Assembly: GCF_030137545.1 (NCBI RefSeq) | Contig: NZ_JARUVL010000005.1 | Location: forward strand, 154,178 to 218,177 | Direction of reading: 5' to 3' | Length of the DNA stretch: 64,000 bases | Source of the DNA: Virgibacillus sp. LDC-1 | GTDB lineage: Bacteria > Bacillota > Bacilli > Bacillales > Amphibacillaceae | Shown here: positions 18,875 through 27,022 of the stretch, piece after piece | How positions within the stretch are numbered: position 1 is the first letter of the stretch | How the letters are laid out: each line of letters begins with the position of its first letter | Program-made: the position numbers and the translations under genes | Notes under the pieces: model-generated | The model's database searches: none | What the model was told of the DNA's origin: nothing | The model's input: the letters and a program-made list of their open reading frames with translations, nothing else

Positions 18875-19666
18875 ATGAGCAACACGAAGAAGATAAGCTG
18901 GGAGGTTTCTCAATTTCATGGTGACGTACGTTCGCAGAAGCAAGAAGTCGTTGCCACTGAGTTTCCTCTAACCGTAATCGTAAATGGGGAGGAATTTGCA
19001 ACAATGGTATGTTCTCCTTCTCATTTGAAAGAACTAATTGTTGGATTTTTAGCATCGGAGGGAATCATTCGCCACTATGATGAATTGCTATCACTAGATA
19101 TTGATGAAACACAAGGCTTTGCTTATGTAGAAATAAACAAGCCAATAAAGCAACAGGATCATTCTAAGCGTTTTATCGGATCTTGCTGTGGAAAAAGTCG
19201 ACAATTTTATTTTAAAAGTGATGTAAAAACTGCTAAAACCATTAGAAATAAAATTTCACTAACAGCTACACAATGCTATAACCTAATGGGACAGCTTCAA
19301 CTACAGTCCAATTCCTTTCACATAACAGGCGGGGTACACAATGCTGCACTATGCAATGTAGAACAAGTGCTAGCAATTCGAACCGATATTGGCCGCCATA
19401 ATGCACTTGATAAATTATACGGAGATATCTTAATAAAACAGATTCCACTTCACGATAAAGTTATTGCATTTAGCGGGCGCGTTTCCTCTGAAGTGCTCTT
19501 AAAAATATCTAAAATTGGAATTGGCATTCTACTTTCAAAATCAGCACCTACGGATTTAGCTTTACAGCTTGCAAATGATTTAGGAATTACTGTTATTGGC
19601 TTTATACGAGGAAAAAAAATGAATGTATACACAAACGCTTGGCGTATAAAAGAAAACGAGCAATAG
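18875..19666 (+). CDS. fdhD: Formate dehydrogenase accessory sulfurtransferase FdhD
   Basis: 263 residues. FdhD passes sulfur from a cysteine desulfurase to the molybdenum cofactor before it is put into formate dehydrogenase. Visible motifs: LTVIVNGEEFATMVCSP and HLKELIVGFLASEGII at the N-terminus, the sulfur-carrying cysteine pair in GSCCGKSR, FHITGGVHNAAL, and RTDIGRHNALDKLYG, all characteristic of the family. The ATG lies 19 bases after the stop of the alpha-subunit gene, with AGGTGA upstream, so the two form an operon. Confidence 0.92.
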   Translation: MSNTKKISWEVSQFHGDVRSQKQEVVATEFPLTVIVNGEEFATMVCSPSHLKELIVGFLASEGIIRHYDELLSLDIDETQGFAYVEINKPIKQQDHSKRFIGSCCGKSRQFYFKSDVKTAKTIRNKISLTATQCYNLMGQLQLQSNSFHITGGVHNAALCNVEQVLAIRTDIGRHNALDKLYGDILIKQIPLHDKVIAFSGRVSSEVLLKISKIGIGILLSKSAPTDLALQLANDLGITVIGFIRGKKMNVYTNAWRIKENEQ

Positions 19667-19733
19667 CTGCTCACCTATCAAGTGAAGCCGCTCGCTCATT
19701 TTGCCCAACACCCCATTCTGTTCGCTTGACCAA

Positions 19734-19764
19734 CGAAAAGAGCTTAGCCAAACGAGCTAAGCTC
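19734..19764 (-). terminator. Terminator overlapping the scrB stop codon
   Basis: Minus-strand stem GAGCTTAGC / GCTAAGCTC (19740-19748 with 19756-19764) then TTTT. The stem includes the last codons and the stop of scrB. Confidence 0.7.
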
Positions 19765-21192
19765 CCAATAATTTAAGTCAAAGCGAACCTTCCCCCTACT
19801 TGCAAATTCGATTCGTTCTTCATTTGGATCAGGAAAAATCCGCGCAGTAAAGGTTTCTTCTCCATCATTGACGAAGATTTCAATTGACGAACGATCAAGG
19901 AAAATGTGTAACGATGTTAAGCTAATTAAAGAGGTTCCCCTTTTTTCCATTCCATCACCAGTTAATCTTTTTCGTTCTAATATCATTTCTTGGCGGACTG
20001 CATTAAAGGTTAGTCTCGCATACTTGCGAAATTCAATGGTAAAGCTTGTTTTCGTATCAAATTGAAACTGATTTAATTCCAGTTCCAGCACAGCCCCTTG
20101 TACACCTGATAATTGTATTGTTTCATCCTCTACTACCGTCTCACGATAGGATTCTCCGTTTTTTCGAAGTAAGGTTAGCTCCGAAACCGGTTGCTGCAAT
20201 AATTTATTATCCTTTACGATTAATTCGCGTGGCAAAGTCATCGCATGAACCCAGCCATTTGCAATTGTCGGGTGCAAGGCTTCATTCGAATCGGTAATTC
20301 CCATCCAAGCAAACAATAGCCTACGACCTCGACTGTCTTCTGTTGTTTGTGGTGCATAAAAATCAAACCCACGATCCAGTTCTTGAAAACTACCATGCTG
20401 AAATAGTTTTGTTTCCAAATCTAACTTTCCAATAAAATAGCCTGACTGATATAGATTATTAAATTGAAATCCCTGCGCTTCCATTCCTTGTGGAGAAACG
20501 AGAAGCACATCCTGCCCATCGACAGAAAATAGATCTGGGCATTCCCACATATAGCCATGATCACCAAGCCCTTGTCGATTAGATCCAGCTATAACCCCTT
20601 CGTTGTTCCAGTTGTATAAATCTCGCGAGGAAAAAAGAACAACACACCCCTGCTGCATTTTATCCTGTGCGCCAATTACCATGAACCATGTATTTCCTTG
20701 CTTCCAAACCTTTGGATCACGAAAATGCGGCGTAAAACCTTCAGGTAAGTGAAGAATGGGGCCTTTCTTTTCAAATTGAATGCCGTCCGAAGAAATGGCT
20801 AGGCATTGATAAGTTTCTCGCGTGCTTTCCCTTTTCACATTTCCTGTGTAAAACAAATATAGCTTTTCATTATGTTCAATAGCACTTCCTGAATAACAGC
20901 CATTTCTATCATAGGCATCCGTAGGAGTAAGTGCGATTTCTTCTTCCACCCATTCTACGAGATTAGAGGAGCTGTAATGTCCCCAAAATTTTGCCCCATG
21001 TGAAGTAGCGAACGGATTCCACTGATAAAACAGATGGTAACGTCCATTAAATTGAATAAATCCATTGGGATCATTCAACAATCCAACCGGAGGCATAAGG
21101 TGGTATGCTAATCGAAACGGATCTTGATGCACGAGTGGTTCAAATTGCTTTATACGTTGATGTACGCTTTCGATTACCTGCTTCTTATTCAT
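19744..21192 (-). CDS. scrB: Sucrose-6-phosphate hydrolase (GH32)
   Basis: 482 residues. It splits sucrose-6-phosphate, delivered by the PTS, into glucose-6-phosphate and fructose. GH32 catalytic triad motifs are all present: nucleophile D41 in LLNDPNG, transition-state stabiliser in RDP (158-160), and acid/base E217 in WECPD; the C-terminal beta-sandwich follows (FLDRSSIEIFVNDGEE). The ATG at 21192 has AAGGAG eight bases upstream; an earlier in-frame start would add 11 residues. Last gene of scrA-scrK-scrB. A dispersed repeat lies between it and scrK, so it may also have its own transcript. Confidence 0.94.
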   Translation of the reverse strand: MNKKQVIESVHQRIKQFEPLVHQDPFRLAYHLMPPVGLLNDPNGFIQFNGRYHLFYQWNPFATSHGAKFWGHYSSSNLVEWVEEEIALTPTDAYDRNGCYSGSAIEHNEKLYLFYTGNVKRESTRETYQCLAISSDGIQFEKKGPILHLPEGFTPHFRDPKVWKQGNTWFMVIGAQDKMQQGCVVLFSSRDLYNWNNEGVIAGSNRQGLGDHGYMWECPDLFSVDGQDVLLVSPQGMEAQGFQFNNLYQSGYFIGKLDLETKLFQHGSFQELDRGFDFYAPQTTEDSRGRRLLFAWMGITDSNEALHPTIANGWVHAMTLPRELIVKDNKLLQQPVSELTLLRKNGESYRETVVEDETIQLSGVQGAVLELELNQFQFDTKTSFTIEFRKYARLTFNAVRQEMILERKRLTGDGMEKRGTSLISLTSLHIFLDRSSIEIFVNDGEETFTARIFPDPNEERIEFASRGKVRFDLNYWELSSFG

Positions 21193-21293
21193 CGTAGATA
21201 CTCCTTGTATATTATGTTTAGACACTATATTATTTCCACCTGTTCTTTCTTACTGATCTTTAGATTATTACATCTGTTAAACCACTTTTTCAC

Positions 21294-21395
21294 TGGAGGC
21301 GGACGCTTTCCACGGGCATAGAATGAGCCACCTCGGAAGAAATCCACTTTCTTTAGAGTCTCAAGTTTCATAGTTCTCCCGCTGGAGTCGCCGCC
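21294..21395. repeat. Dispersed intergenic repeat of Bacillaceae type, degenerate copy
   Basis: The stretch from GGAGGCGGACGCTTTCC to CCCGCTGGAGTCGCCGCC, with an inner CCACCTCGGAAG, has the layout of the GC-rich dispersed repeat that I recall from intergenic spaces of several Bacillaceae (GCTTTCCGCGGG ... CTCCCGC ... GGAGTCTCCGCC). The ends are imperfectly inverted. It is more GC-rich than its surroundings and lies in the 316-base gap between scrK and scrB. A shorter fragment with GCTTTCCGCGG occurs near 15545-15560. Confidence 0.5.
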
Positions 21396-21508
21396 TTCTT
21401 TCCAACTGCTATCATCTTTAATTTATTGCTACTTATCTAAATCTGAAACTTAATAATCAAATAACTAATTCATTTTGTTTTGACATACTATCACAGGGCT
21501 GTTGATTA

Positions 21509-22453
21509 TTACTTCAAGTATTTCTGAATCGCTTCCAAGGTTGGAAGAGCGTTCATAGCCCCCTTCGATGCTGTTGCTAATCCACCTGATACTGCTGCAA
21601 AAGCAGCCGTCCTTTTCACTTCCTCTACACTCCAATTGGAAATGCATTTTTTTTGTTCATGTACTTGATAGAGCATCGCAGAAACAAAGGCATCTCCTGC
21701 ACCTGTCGTGTCAATCGTTTCCACCTTTATTGCTGGCACATGAACAATACCCTCAAGACAGTAGCTTATACTTCCGTGCGCACCTCTTGTTACGAATACA
21801 AGTGGTATATTATAGTGACGAGCTAAAGTTACCAGCTCTTGCTCTCCTGATCCACCCATTAAAAATGCAAGTTCTTCTTCAGATAGCTTTAAAACATCTA
21901 CATAAGGCAATACCGATGTTATCGTTTGTTTTGCAACACGTTCATTTTCCCATAGGCTTATACGTAAATTAGGATCATAGGAGAGAAGCATATTGTTTTT
22001 CTTAGCAAGCTTGATTGCTCTCCAAGTAGCCTTTCGAACTGACTCATGAATAAGAGATATAGATCCAATATGAAGTATTTTTTTCGATTTAAATAGCTCC
22101 TCGTCAACCTCTTCTCCTTCCAAAAAGCTATCTGCACTTGGTTGGTTGAAAAATGAAAAAGTTCGTTCTCCATGCGCGTCAAGCTCAACAAATACAACGC
22201 CTGTTTGCACCTCTTCGCTAAAAGAGACACGAGAAACATCGACTCCATAAGAAGCAAGTGTCCGATGCAAAAACGTTCCCAGCACATCTTTGCCAACCTT
22301 GCCTAGAAAAGTAACCTCTACACCTAAAGCTGCTAATCCGACAGCAACATTAGCCGGCGCACCCCCAGGACTTTTTTGATAGAGGAGATTCGCTTTATCC
22401 ATTGGAATAAAATCAATCAATGCTTCACCAAGTGAAATAATCCCTTTTTTCAT
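21509..22453 (-). CDS. scrK: Fructokinase (PfkB/ribokinase family)
   Basis: 314 residues. It phosphorylates fructose released by ScrB to fructose-6-phosphate. PfkB marks: SPGGAPANVAVGLAALG near the N-terminus (signature 1) and DTTGAGDAFVSAML (signature 2, with the catalytic aspartate and anion hole). The ATG at 22453 is chosen because GGAGAG lies nine bases upstream. Its place between the sucrose PTS gene and scrB sets the substrate as fructose rather than another sugar. Confidence 0.92.
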   Translation of the reverse strand: MKKGIISLGEALIDFIPMDKANLLYQKSPGGAPANVAVGLAALGVEVTFLGKVGKDVLGTFLHRTLASYGVDVSRVSFSEEVQTGVVFVELDAHGERTFSFFNQPSADSFLEGEEVDEELFKSKKILHIGSISLIHESVRKATWRAIKLAKKNNMLLSYDPNLRISLWENERVAKQTITSVLPYVDVLKLSEEELAFLMGGSGEQELVTLARHYNIPLVFVTRGAHGSISYCLEGIVHVPAIKVETIDTTGAGDAFVSAMLYQVHEQKKCISNWSVEEVKRTAAFAAVSGGLATASKGAMNALPTLEAIQKYLK

Positions 22454-22526
22454 ATATTGTTCTCTCCTAACCGTGAAATCATCGAACGCCCCTATTTTCA
22501 TATTTGATGGAGCGAAATTATATGAT

Positions 22527-23924
22527 TTATTGTACTAGATCCTTTTTATCTGAAAAACCGAACACCCAAGTAAGCATGAACGCAACTGCAATCGCAAGAA
22601 TATTTACGAATAAATAACCGATGATTTGATTATTCAAATAAAGCAATGTTCCAGGAATAACTGTAATGGCCATACCGGTTGCCTTTAAGCCAAGAAGGGC
22701 TGCCGCAAAGCCTCCAACACCTCCACCAATTAATCCCATAATAAATGGTTTGCCGTACCGTAGGTTTACCCCAAAAATTGCCGGCTCTGTTATACCAAGA
22801 AACGCAGAAAAAGAAGATGGGAGTGCCAACGCTTTTAGCTTTTTTGATTTTGTTTTTAACCCTACAGCAAGTGCAGCTCCTCCTTGTGCTGCTACCGCAC
22901 TTGTGACAATCGCATTGTAAGCATTAAATCCATATTGCTCAAGTAGCTTTATTTCCATCAAATTAAATATGTGATGCACACCTGTAACAACAATTATTTG
23001 ATTAAAGAATCCAATAATTAATCCACTAACACCAAGTGGCCAGCTTAATACTGCCACCGTTCCTTTCAAAATATAATCCTCGACAACATGAAAGATCGGT
23101 CCAACAATAAATAATGCTAATGTAATCATCACGAGCAATGTCAAGAAAGGTGTGACAATTAAATCAAGCGCTTCAGGTACACGTTTTCGAATTTTTTGTT
23201 CTAGCTTGGCACCAATAATACCAGCAATAAATGCAGGCAATACCGAGCCTTGATAACCTACCACTGGAATGAAGTCTAAAAACATAATCGGATTGATGTC
23301 CTGCCCCGCAACTGCCCAAGCATTTGGAAGAGATGGACTTACCAACATTAATCCGAGTACCAATCCAATAACTGGCGTCCCTCCAAACACTCGAAATGTG
23401 GACCAAGTAACTAGTGCAGGTAAAAATATAAATGCTGTATCCGTTAATACTTGTGTAAAGAGAATGAAGTTTTCAGATATGTCTGCTGGCGTCAGTCCAA
23501 ACCATCCTAAAATCTCCGGCTGCATGACTAGACCACGAAGCCCCATGAACAAACCTGTAGCAACAAGGACTGGGATAATCGGTACAAACACATCACCAAA
23601 CGAGCGAATGGCACGTTTCCACGCTTTTTGTTCTTGTTTAACTGTTTCCGATTGATCTGATTTCGACTTTCCCGTAATTCCAAGCTTTTCTACTTCTTCA
23701 AAAATGCGATTCACTGTACCCGTTCCTAAAATAACTTGATACTGACCTGAATTATAGAAAGCCCCTTTCACTTTATCAATGCTTTCTACTTTTTCTTGAT
23801 CCACTTTCTCCTTATCGTTTACCATAATGCGAAGCCTTGTTGCACAATGCGCTACAGAACGAATATTTTCCTCTCCACCAACTGCTTCGACAATTTCTTT
23901 TGCAATACGTTGATTTTCCCTCAT
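22527..23924 (-). CDS. scrA: Sucrose-specific PTS transporter subunit EIIBC
   Basis: 465 residues: N-terminal EIIB domain with the phosphorylated cysteine C27 in AHCATRLRIMV, linker to about 100, then a ten-helix EIIC domain of the glucose superfamily (PVIPVLVATGLFMGLRGL, LGITEPAIFGVNLRYGKPF). It imports and phosphorylates sucrose. No EIIA domain is attached, so phosphate must come from an EIIA encoded elsewhere, usually the glucose EIIA. ATG at 23924 with AGAGGTGAG upstream; the GTG nine bases earlier is less likely. Two LacI-type operators and a cre-like site lie upstream. Confidence 0.92.
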   Translation of the reverse strand: MRENQRIAKEIVEAVGGEENIRSVAHCATRLRIMVNDKEKVDQEKVESIDKVKGAFYNSGQYQVILGTGTVNRIFEEVEKLGITGKSKSDQSETVKQEQKAWKRAIRSFGDVFVPIIPVLVATGLFMGLRGLVMQPEILGWFGLTPADISENFILFTQVLTDTAFIFLPALVTWSTFRVFGGTPVIGLVLGLMLVSPSLPNAWAVAGQDINPIMFLDFIPVVGYQGSVLPAFIAGIIGAKLEQKIRKRVPEALDLIVTPFLTLLVMITLALFIVGPIFHVVEDYILKGTVAVLSWPLGVSGLIIGFFNQIIVVTGVHHIFNLMEIKLLEQYGFNAYNAIVTSAVAAQGGAALAVGLKTKSKKLKALALPSSFSAFLGITEPAIFGVNLRYGKPFIMGLIGGGVGGFAAALLGLKATGMAITVIPGTLLYLNNQIIGYLFVNILAIAVAFMLTWVFGFSDKKDLVQ

Positions 23925-23951
23925 ACTACTCACCTCTTCTTTTGGTTTTAA

Positions 23952-23965
23952 TTAAATCGCTTTCA
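23952..23965 (-). promoter_or_regulatory. Candidate cre site (CcpA) before scrA
   Basis: Minus-strand TGAAAGCGATTTAA matches the catabolite-responsive element TGWAARCGYTWNCW at 12 of 14 positions and lies between the proximal ScrR operator and the scrA start. This would give glucose repression of sucrose uptake. Confidence 0.4.
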
Positions 23966-23967
23966 TT

Positions 23968-23987
23968 TTGTGGAATCGATTCCACAA
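23968..23987. promoter_or_regulatory. ScrR operator O1 (proximal)
   Basis: TTGTGGAATCGATTCCACAA is a perfect 20-bp palindrome with the central CG of LacI/GalR-family operators, 44 bases before scrA. It shares its 18-bp core with O2. Confidence 0.85.
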
Positions 23988-24067
23988 ACTGCAAAAAATA
24001 ATATAGCTGCTTGATCGCCAACATCTTTTAATAACGTGTTGAGAATCAAACAAAAAAATAATGCTCA

Positions 24068-24089
24068 AATGTGGAATCGATTCCACATT
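24068..24089. promoter_or_regulatory. ScrR operator O2 (distal)
   Basis: Perfect 22-bp palindrome with core TGTGGAATCGATTCCACA, just past the scrR stop. Its centre is 101 bp from that of O1, so a repressor dimer of dimers or cooperative loop is possible. Confidence 0.85.
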
Positions 24090-24102
24090 CTAATATAAAT
24101 GA

Positions 24103-25092
24103 TTATACACTATCTCTTTCAATTAATCTATACTTCATAACAATTTTTTTACGTTCCTTTTGTTGTCCGCGAATATGACGAATAATTAATTGAGCAGCTT
24201 CATATCCAACTTTTTCATTTGCAAACTCAATCGTAGAGAGAGCGGGCGTAATAAATCGTGATACCTTGGAATTACCTGTTCCAGCTATGGCAATTTTATT
24301 TGGAACCTCTATTTTTTGCTCATGTAAATAGTGCATTGCTCCAATAGCAATCGTATCTGTCACAGCAAAAATCGCCGTTGGCAACTCTACCGCTTGCTCT
24401 ACCATTTCTTTCATCGCCAAATAACCCGAATCAAAATCAAAATTAGCGGTTACCATCCATTCAGGTTTAGTCTGCAGACGATGGTCTGTTAGCGCATCTA
24501 AATAGCCTTGCTTTCTTTCTACTCCTACTGCTCGATCCGTTTCAGGAACACCAATAAAACCAATATGCTCATGCCCTTTCTCAATCAGCAACGATGTCAT
24601 ATCCTTCCCCGCTTGATAATCATTATTTATGACCACTGAAACACCAGGAATATCCTGCCCAACAGCAACAAGCGGAATCTTCAGCTTGTTGATTTCTTCA
24701 ATCAGTGCTTCGTTAATATTGGTCGCAAGTAAAATGATTCCATCGACCTGTCTACTACGAAGTAGCTTTAAATTTTCAATCTCTTTTTCTGGATTCAAAT
24801 TCGTGTTAGCTAAAATCATTTGATATCCAAGCTTGGCAAGCGCATCATTTATCGCATTTACCATTCTGCTTGATGTATCTGTACTTAATCGTGGCAAAAT
24901 AACCCCAATAACTTTTGTTTGCTTTGTACGCAATGATTTAGCATGTTCACTTGGAATATATCCTGTTTCCTCTATAACCTTTAAAATCCGCTTTCTCGTT
25001 TCCTCGCCGACATAGCCTGAATTATTTAAAACGCGAGACACCGTAGAACTGGATGCCTTTGCTAAACGAGCGATTTCTTTAATTGTAATCAT
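24103..25092 (-). CDS. scrR: Sucrose operon repressor, LacI family
   Basis: 329 residues: LacI helix-turn-helix (TIKEIARLAKASSSTVSRVL) with hinge helix, then a periplasmic-binding-protein-like sensor (VIGVILPRLSTDTSS onward). The ATG at 25092 is chosen because GGAGG sits seven bases upstream; two earlier in-frame ATGs are too close to or before it. It lies upstream of scrA on the same strand and two perfect palindromes of LacI type separate them, so it is the regulator of scrAKB. Inducer is probably sucrose-6-phosphate or fructose, by analogy with other ScrR proteins. Confidence 0.9.
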   Translation of the reverse strand: MITIKEIARLAKASSSTVSRVLNNSGYVGEETRKRILKVIEETGYIPSEHAKSLRTKQTKVIGVILPRLSTDTSSRMVNAINDALAKLGYQMILANTNLNPEKEIENLKLLRSRQVDGIILLATNINEALIEEINKLKIPLVAVGQDIPGVSVVINNDYQAGKDMTSLLIEKGHEHIGFIGVPETDRAVGVERKQGYLDALTDHRLQTKPEWMVTANFDFDSGYLAMKEMVEQAVELPTAIFAVTDTIAIGAMHYLHEQKIEVPNKIAIAGTGNSKVSRFITPALSTIEFANEKVGYEAAQLIIRHIRGQQKERKKIVMKYRLIERDSV

Positions 25093-25333
25093 GTCCATTC
25101 CTCCGTACAATACAATTATGTATATTGTACTGTAATTTAATTTGTTTTAAAATGCTCTGTTTCTTTTCCGTTAATTTGTTTTGAAAAAAATCATATAAAA
25201 TTTGTCTACTTTGTGAACTAATCAACAAACAATTTCATTAAAATAAGGCAATCATTTTTAAGCTAGCTTCACAAACTGTATAATTAAAACAGGTTTGAAC
25301 ATTCTATAACTATACATTGGGAGGTAATCAATA

Positions 25334-26068
25334 ATGGGAAAACTACAAGATAAAATTGCAATAATCACTGGTGGTGCATCTGGAATCGGTGCAATGATGG
25401 TAGACCTTTTTACAAAAGAGGGCGCAACAGTCATTGCAGCAGATATTAACGAAGATGCCTTGAAAAAGATTAGTGAAAAAGAAAATGTGCACGGAATGAA
25501 GCTAGACGTTTCTTCTGAAGAAGCTTGGAAAACATTAACTAAAAATGTGAAGGATCAATTTGGAAGAATTGATATCCTTGTAAACAATGCTGGTGTAAGC
25601 ACAGAGAAAACTATCGAAGAACTTGATTACAAAGATTGGGAATTCCTAAACAAAATCAATGGCTTCGGTACAATGCTTGGTATTAAATATACTGCTCCAT
25701 ACATGGTAGAACAGAAAAAAGGTGCAATTGTTAACCTATCTTCCGTTACATCAATGGTTGGAATGGGCTTAAACTCTTACAGTGCTTCTAAAGGGGCAGT
25801 ACGTGCACTTTCTAAAGCAGCAGCAACTCAATATGCTAGACAAGGCATTCGTATAAACACAGTATTCCCTGGTGTTATTGAAACACCTATGGTTGAAGGA
25901 CTTTCATCAAGTGATGATGCATTAGCAAGAATTAATGCAATGACTCCTATGGGACGTCTTGGTCAACCAGAAGAAGTAGGAAAAGCAATTGTCTTCCTTG
26001 CAAGTGATGATGCATCTTACATTACTGGAGCAGAACTTCCAATTGATGGTGGATACTCTGCATTATAA
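25334..26068 (+). CDS. SDR-family NAD(P)-dependent oxidoreductase
   Basis: 244 residues, classical short-chain dehydrogenase: cofactor loop TGGASGIG, D in AADINED suggesting NAD preference, NNAG, catalytic serine in NLSSVTS, and YSASK with catalytic Tyr and Lys; C-terminal GAELPIDGGY. Substrate cannot be read from the sequence; close family members include cyclohexanol/steroid-type dehydrogenases and 3-oxoacyl-ACP reductases. RBS GGGAGG upstream, TATAAT at about 25279 as likely -10. Codon use is noticeably richer in A-ending codons than the neighbours, as in well-expressed genes. A strong terminator follows. Confidence 0.88.
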   Translation: MGKLQDKIAIITGGASGIGAMMVDLFTKEGATVIAADINEDALKKISEKENVHGMKLDVSSEEAWKTLTKNVKDQFGRIDILVNNAGVSTEKTIEELDYKDWEFLNKINGFGTMLGIKYTAPYMVEQKKGAIVNLSSVTSMVGMGLNSYSASKGAVRALSKAAATQYARQGIRINTVFPGVIETPMVEGLSSSDDALARINAMTPMGRLGQPEEVGKAIVFLASDDASYITGAELPIDGGYSAL

Positions 26069-26078
26069 GGACAAATCT

Positions 26079-26117
26079 GAAGCGCACTCTTAAAATTGGG
26101 AGGCGCTTCTTTTTTTA
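26079..26117 (+). terminator. Terminator of the SDR gene
   Basis: GAAGCGC (26079-26085) pairs with GCGCTTC (26103-26109), then eight Ts. Confidence 0.88.
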
Positions 26118-26120
26118 TTA

Positions 26121-26813
26121 TTAGAATTCGTCATTCTTTTTTGTAATAAAAAATTCATGTCTATCATCTACACCGAGTATATATTGATTTCGAAGGGTTA
26201 TCCTTAGTGGGAAAATTTTAGATTTCTTTTCTGAAAACAGCCATCTTCTCCCTTCACCGGTTAATAAAACAAAAACCCCATTATCTTTTGCTTTCATAAA
26301 GCTTAAAGAATCATTTGAAATTGGCTTATCGTCGCTCTTATAGGCACTTATTTTTTTGAATTGCTCCCCGACACTAGGAGCATCTTTTACAATTAACCCA
26401 ATTTCACTAACATTAAGAATCTGGTGCACCGAAAATGGTTCATCACTAGTTGGGTTTACGTTATATCGAGCAATAAGCTCCACGATATTCCCAGCTGGGT
26501 CTTCAAAATAGCAGGCATGAGCTGGCCAAAATGAAAAATCCGCTTCATCTTCTCCATCTTCTAATAACAACGTTGTTTTTGCTTTCAACCACGTTTTTGC
26601 TTCTTGAAATTGATTCGAGGGAAGGTTGAATGCAAAATGATAATACGGCTCTCCAACAACATATTCATTCGTAAATTCTAACAGACTTGATCCTACTTTA
26701 ATTCGAAAATGCGTTGCATCTTCACTAAAAAGGGAGAACCCTAATTGTTTGGTATAAAATTGTTTCATCTCTTCTAATTGACTGGTATGTAATGTTAGTA
26801 GCTCTATCTCCAT
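26121..26813 (-). CDS. Two-domain VOC-superfamily protein (glyoxalase/dioxygenase fold)
   Basis: 230 residues with an N-terminal VOC module (LLTLHTSQLEEMKQFYTKQL, ending in FEDPAGNIVELIARY) and a weaker second module from about residue 130 (VSEIGLIVKDAPSVGEQF). VOC proteins use paired modules to bind a metal and act as glyoxalases, dioxygenases or drug-binding proteins. The histidine/glutamate ligands (H in YHFAFNL, E in NIVELI) are present in the first module only, so it may bind a metal singly or be a binding protein. RBS GGAGGT upstream. Function unknown. Confidence 0.8.
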   Translation of the reverse strand: MEIELLTLHTSQLEEMKQFYTKQLGFSLFSEDATHFRIKVGSSLLEFTNEYVVGEPYYHFAFNLPSNQFQEAKTWLKAKTTLLLEDGEDEADFSFWPAHACYFEDPAGNIVELIARYNVNPTSDEPFSVHQILNVSEIGLIVKDAPSVGEQFKKISAYKSDDKPISNDSLSFMKAKDNGVFVLLTGEGRRWLFSEKKSKIFPLRITLRNQYILGVDDRHEFFITKKNDEF

Positions 26814-27022
26814 TTACTACTTAACCTCCAATGCAGTTTCGTTTCTTCCTCAAGTGTAATATAAATATTTTTAAATTCAAACTTTTTTAACAAAAGGTTG
26901 CTATACATCTTTAATTTTTTCGCATTATCTAGTACCCCTATTTTGTAGAATATGCTATTATTATAAATATAGGTAATTTTACCCAATACTTTAGTAGCTT
27001 TTCCGAAGAAGAGGGGGTAGCG

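Noticed and set aside
26804..26986. A 60-codon minus-strand frame before the GGDEF gene
   Set aside because: AT-rich, no convincing ribosome site, overlaps the start of the VOC gene.
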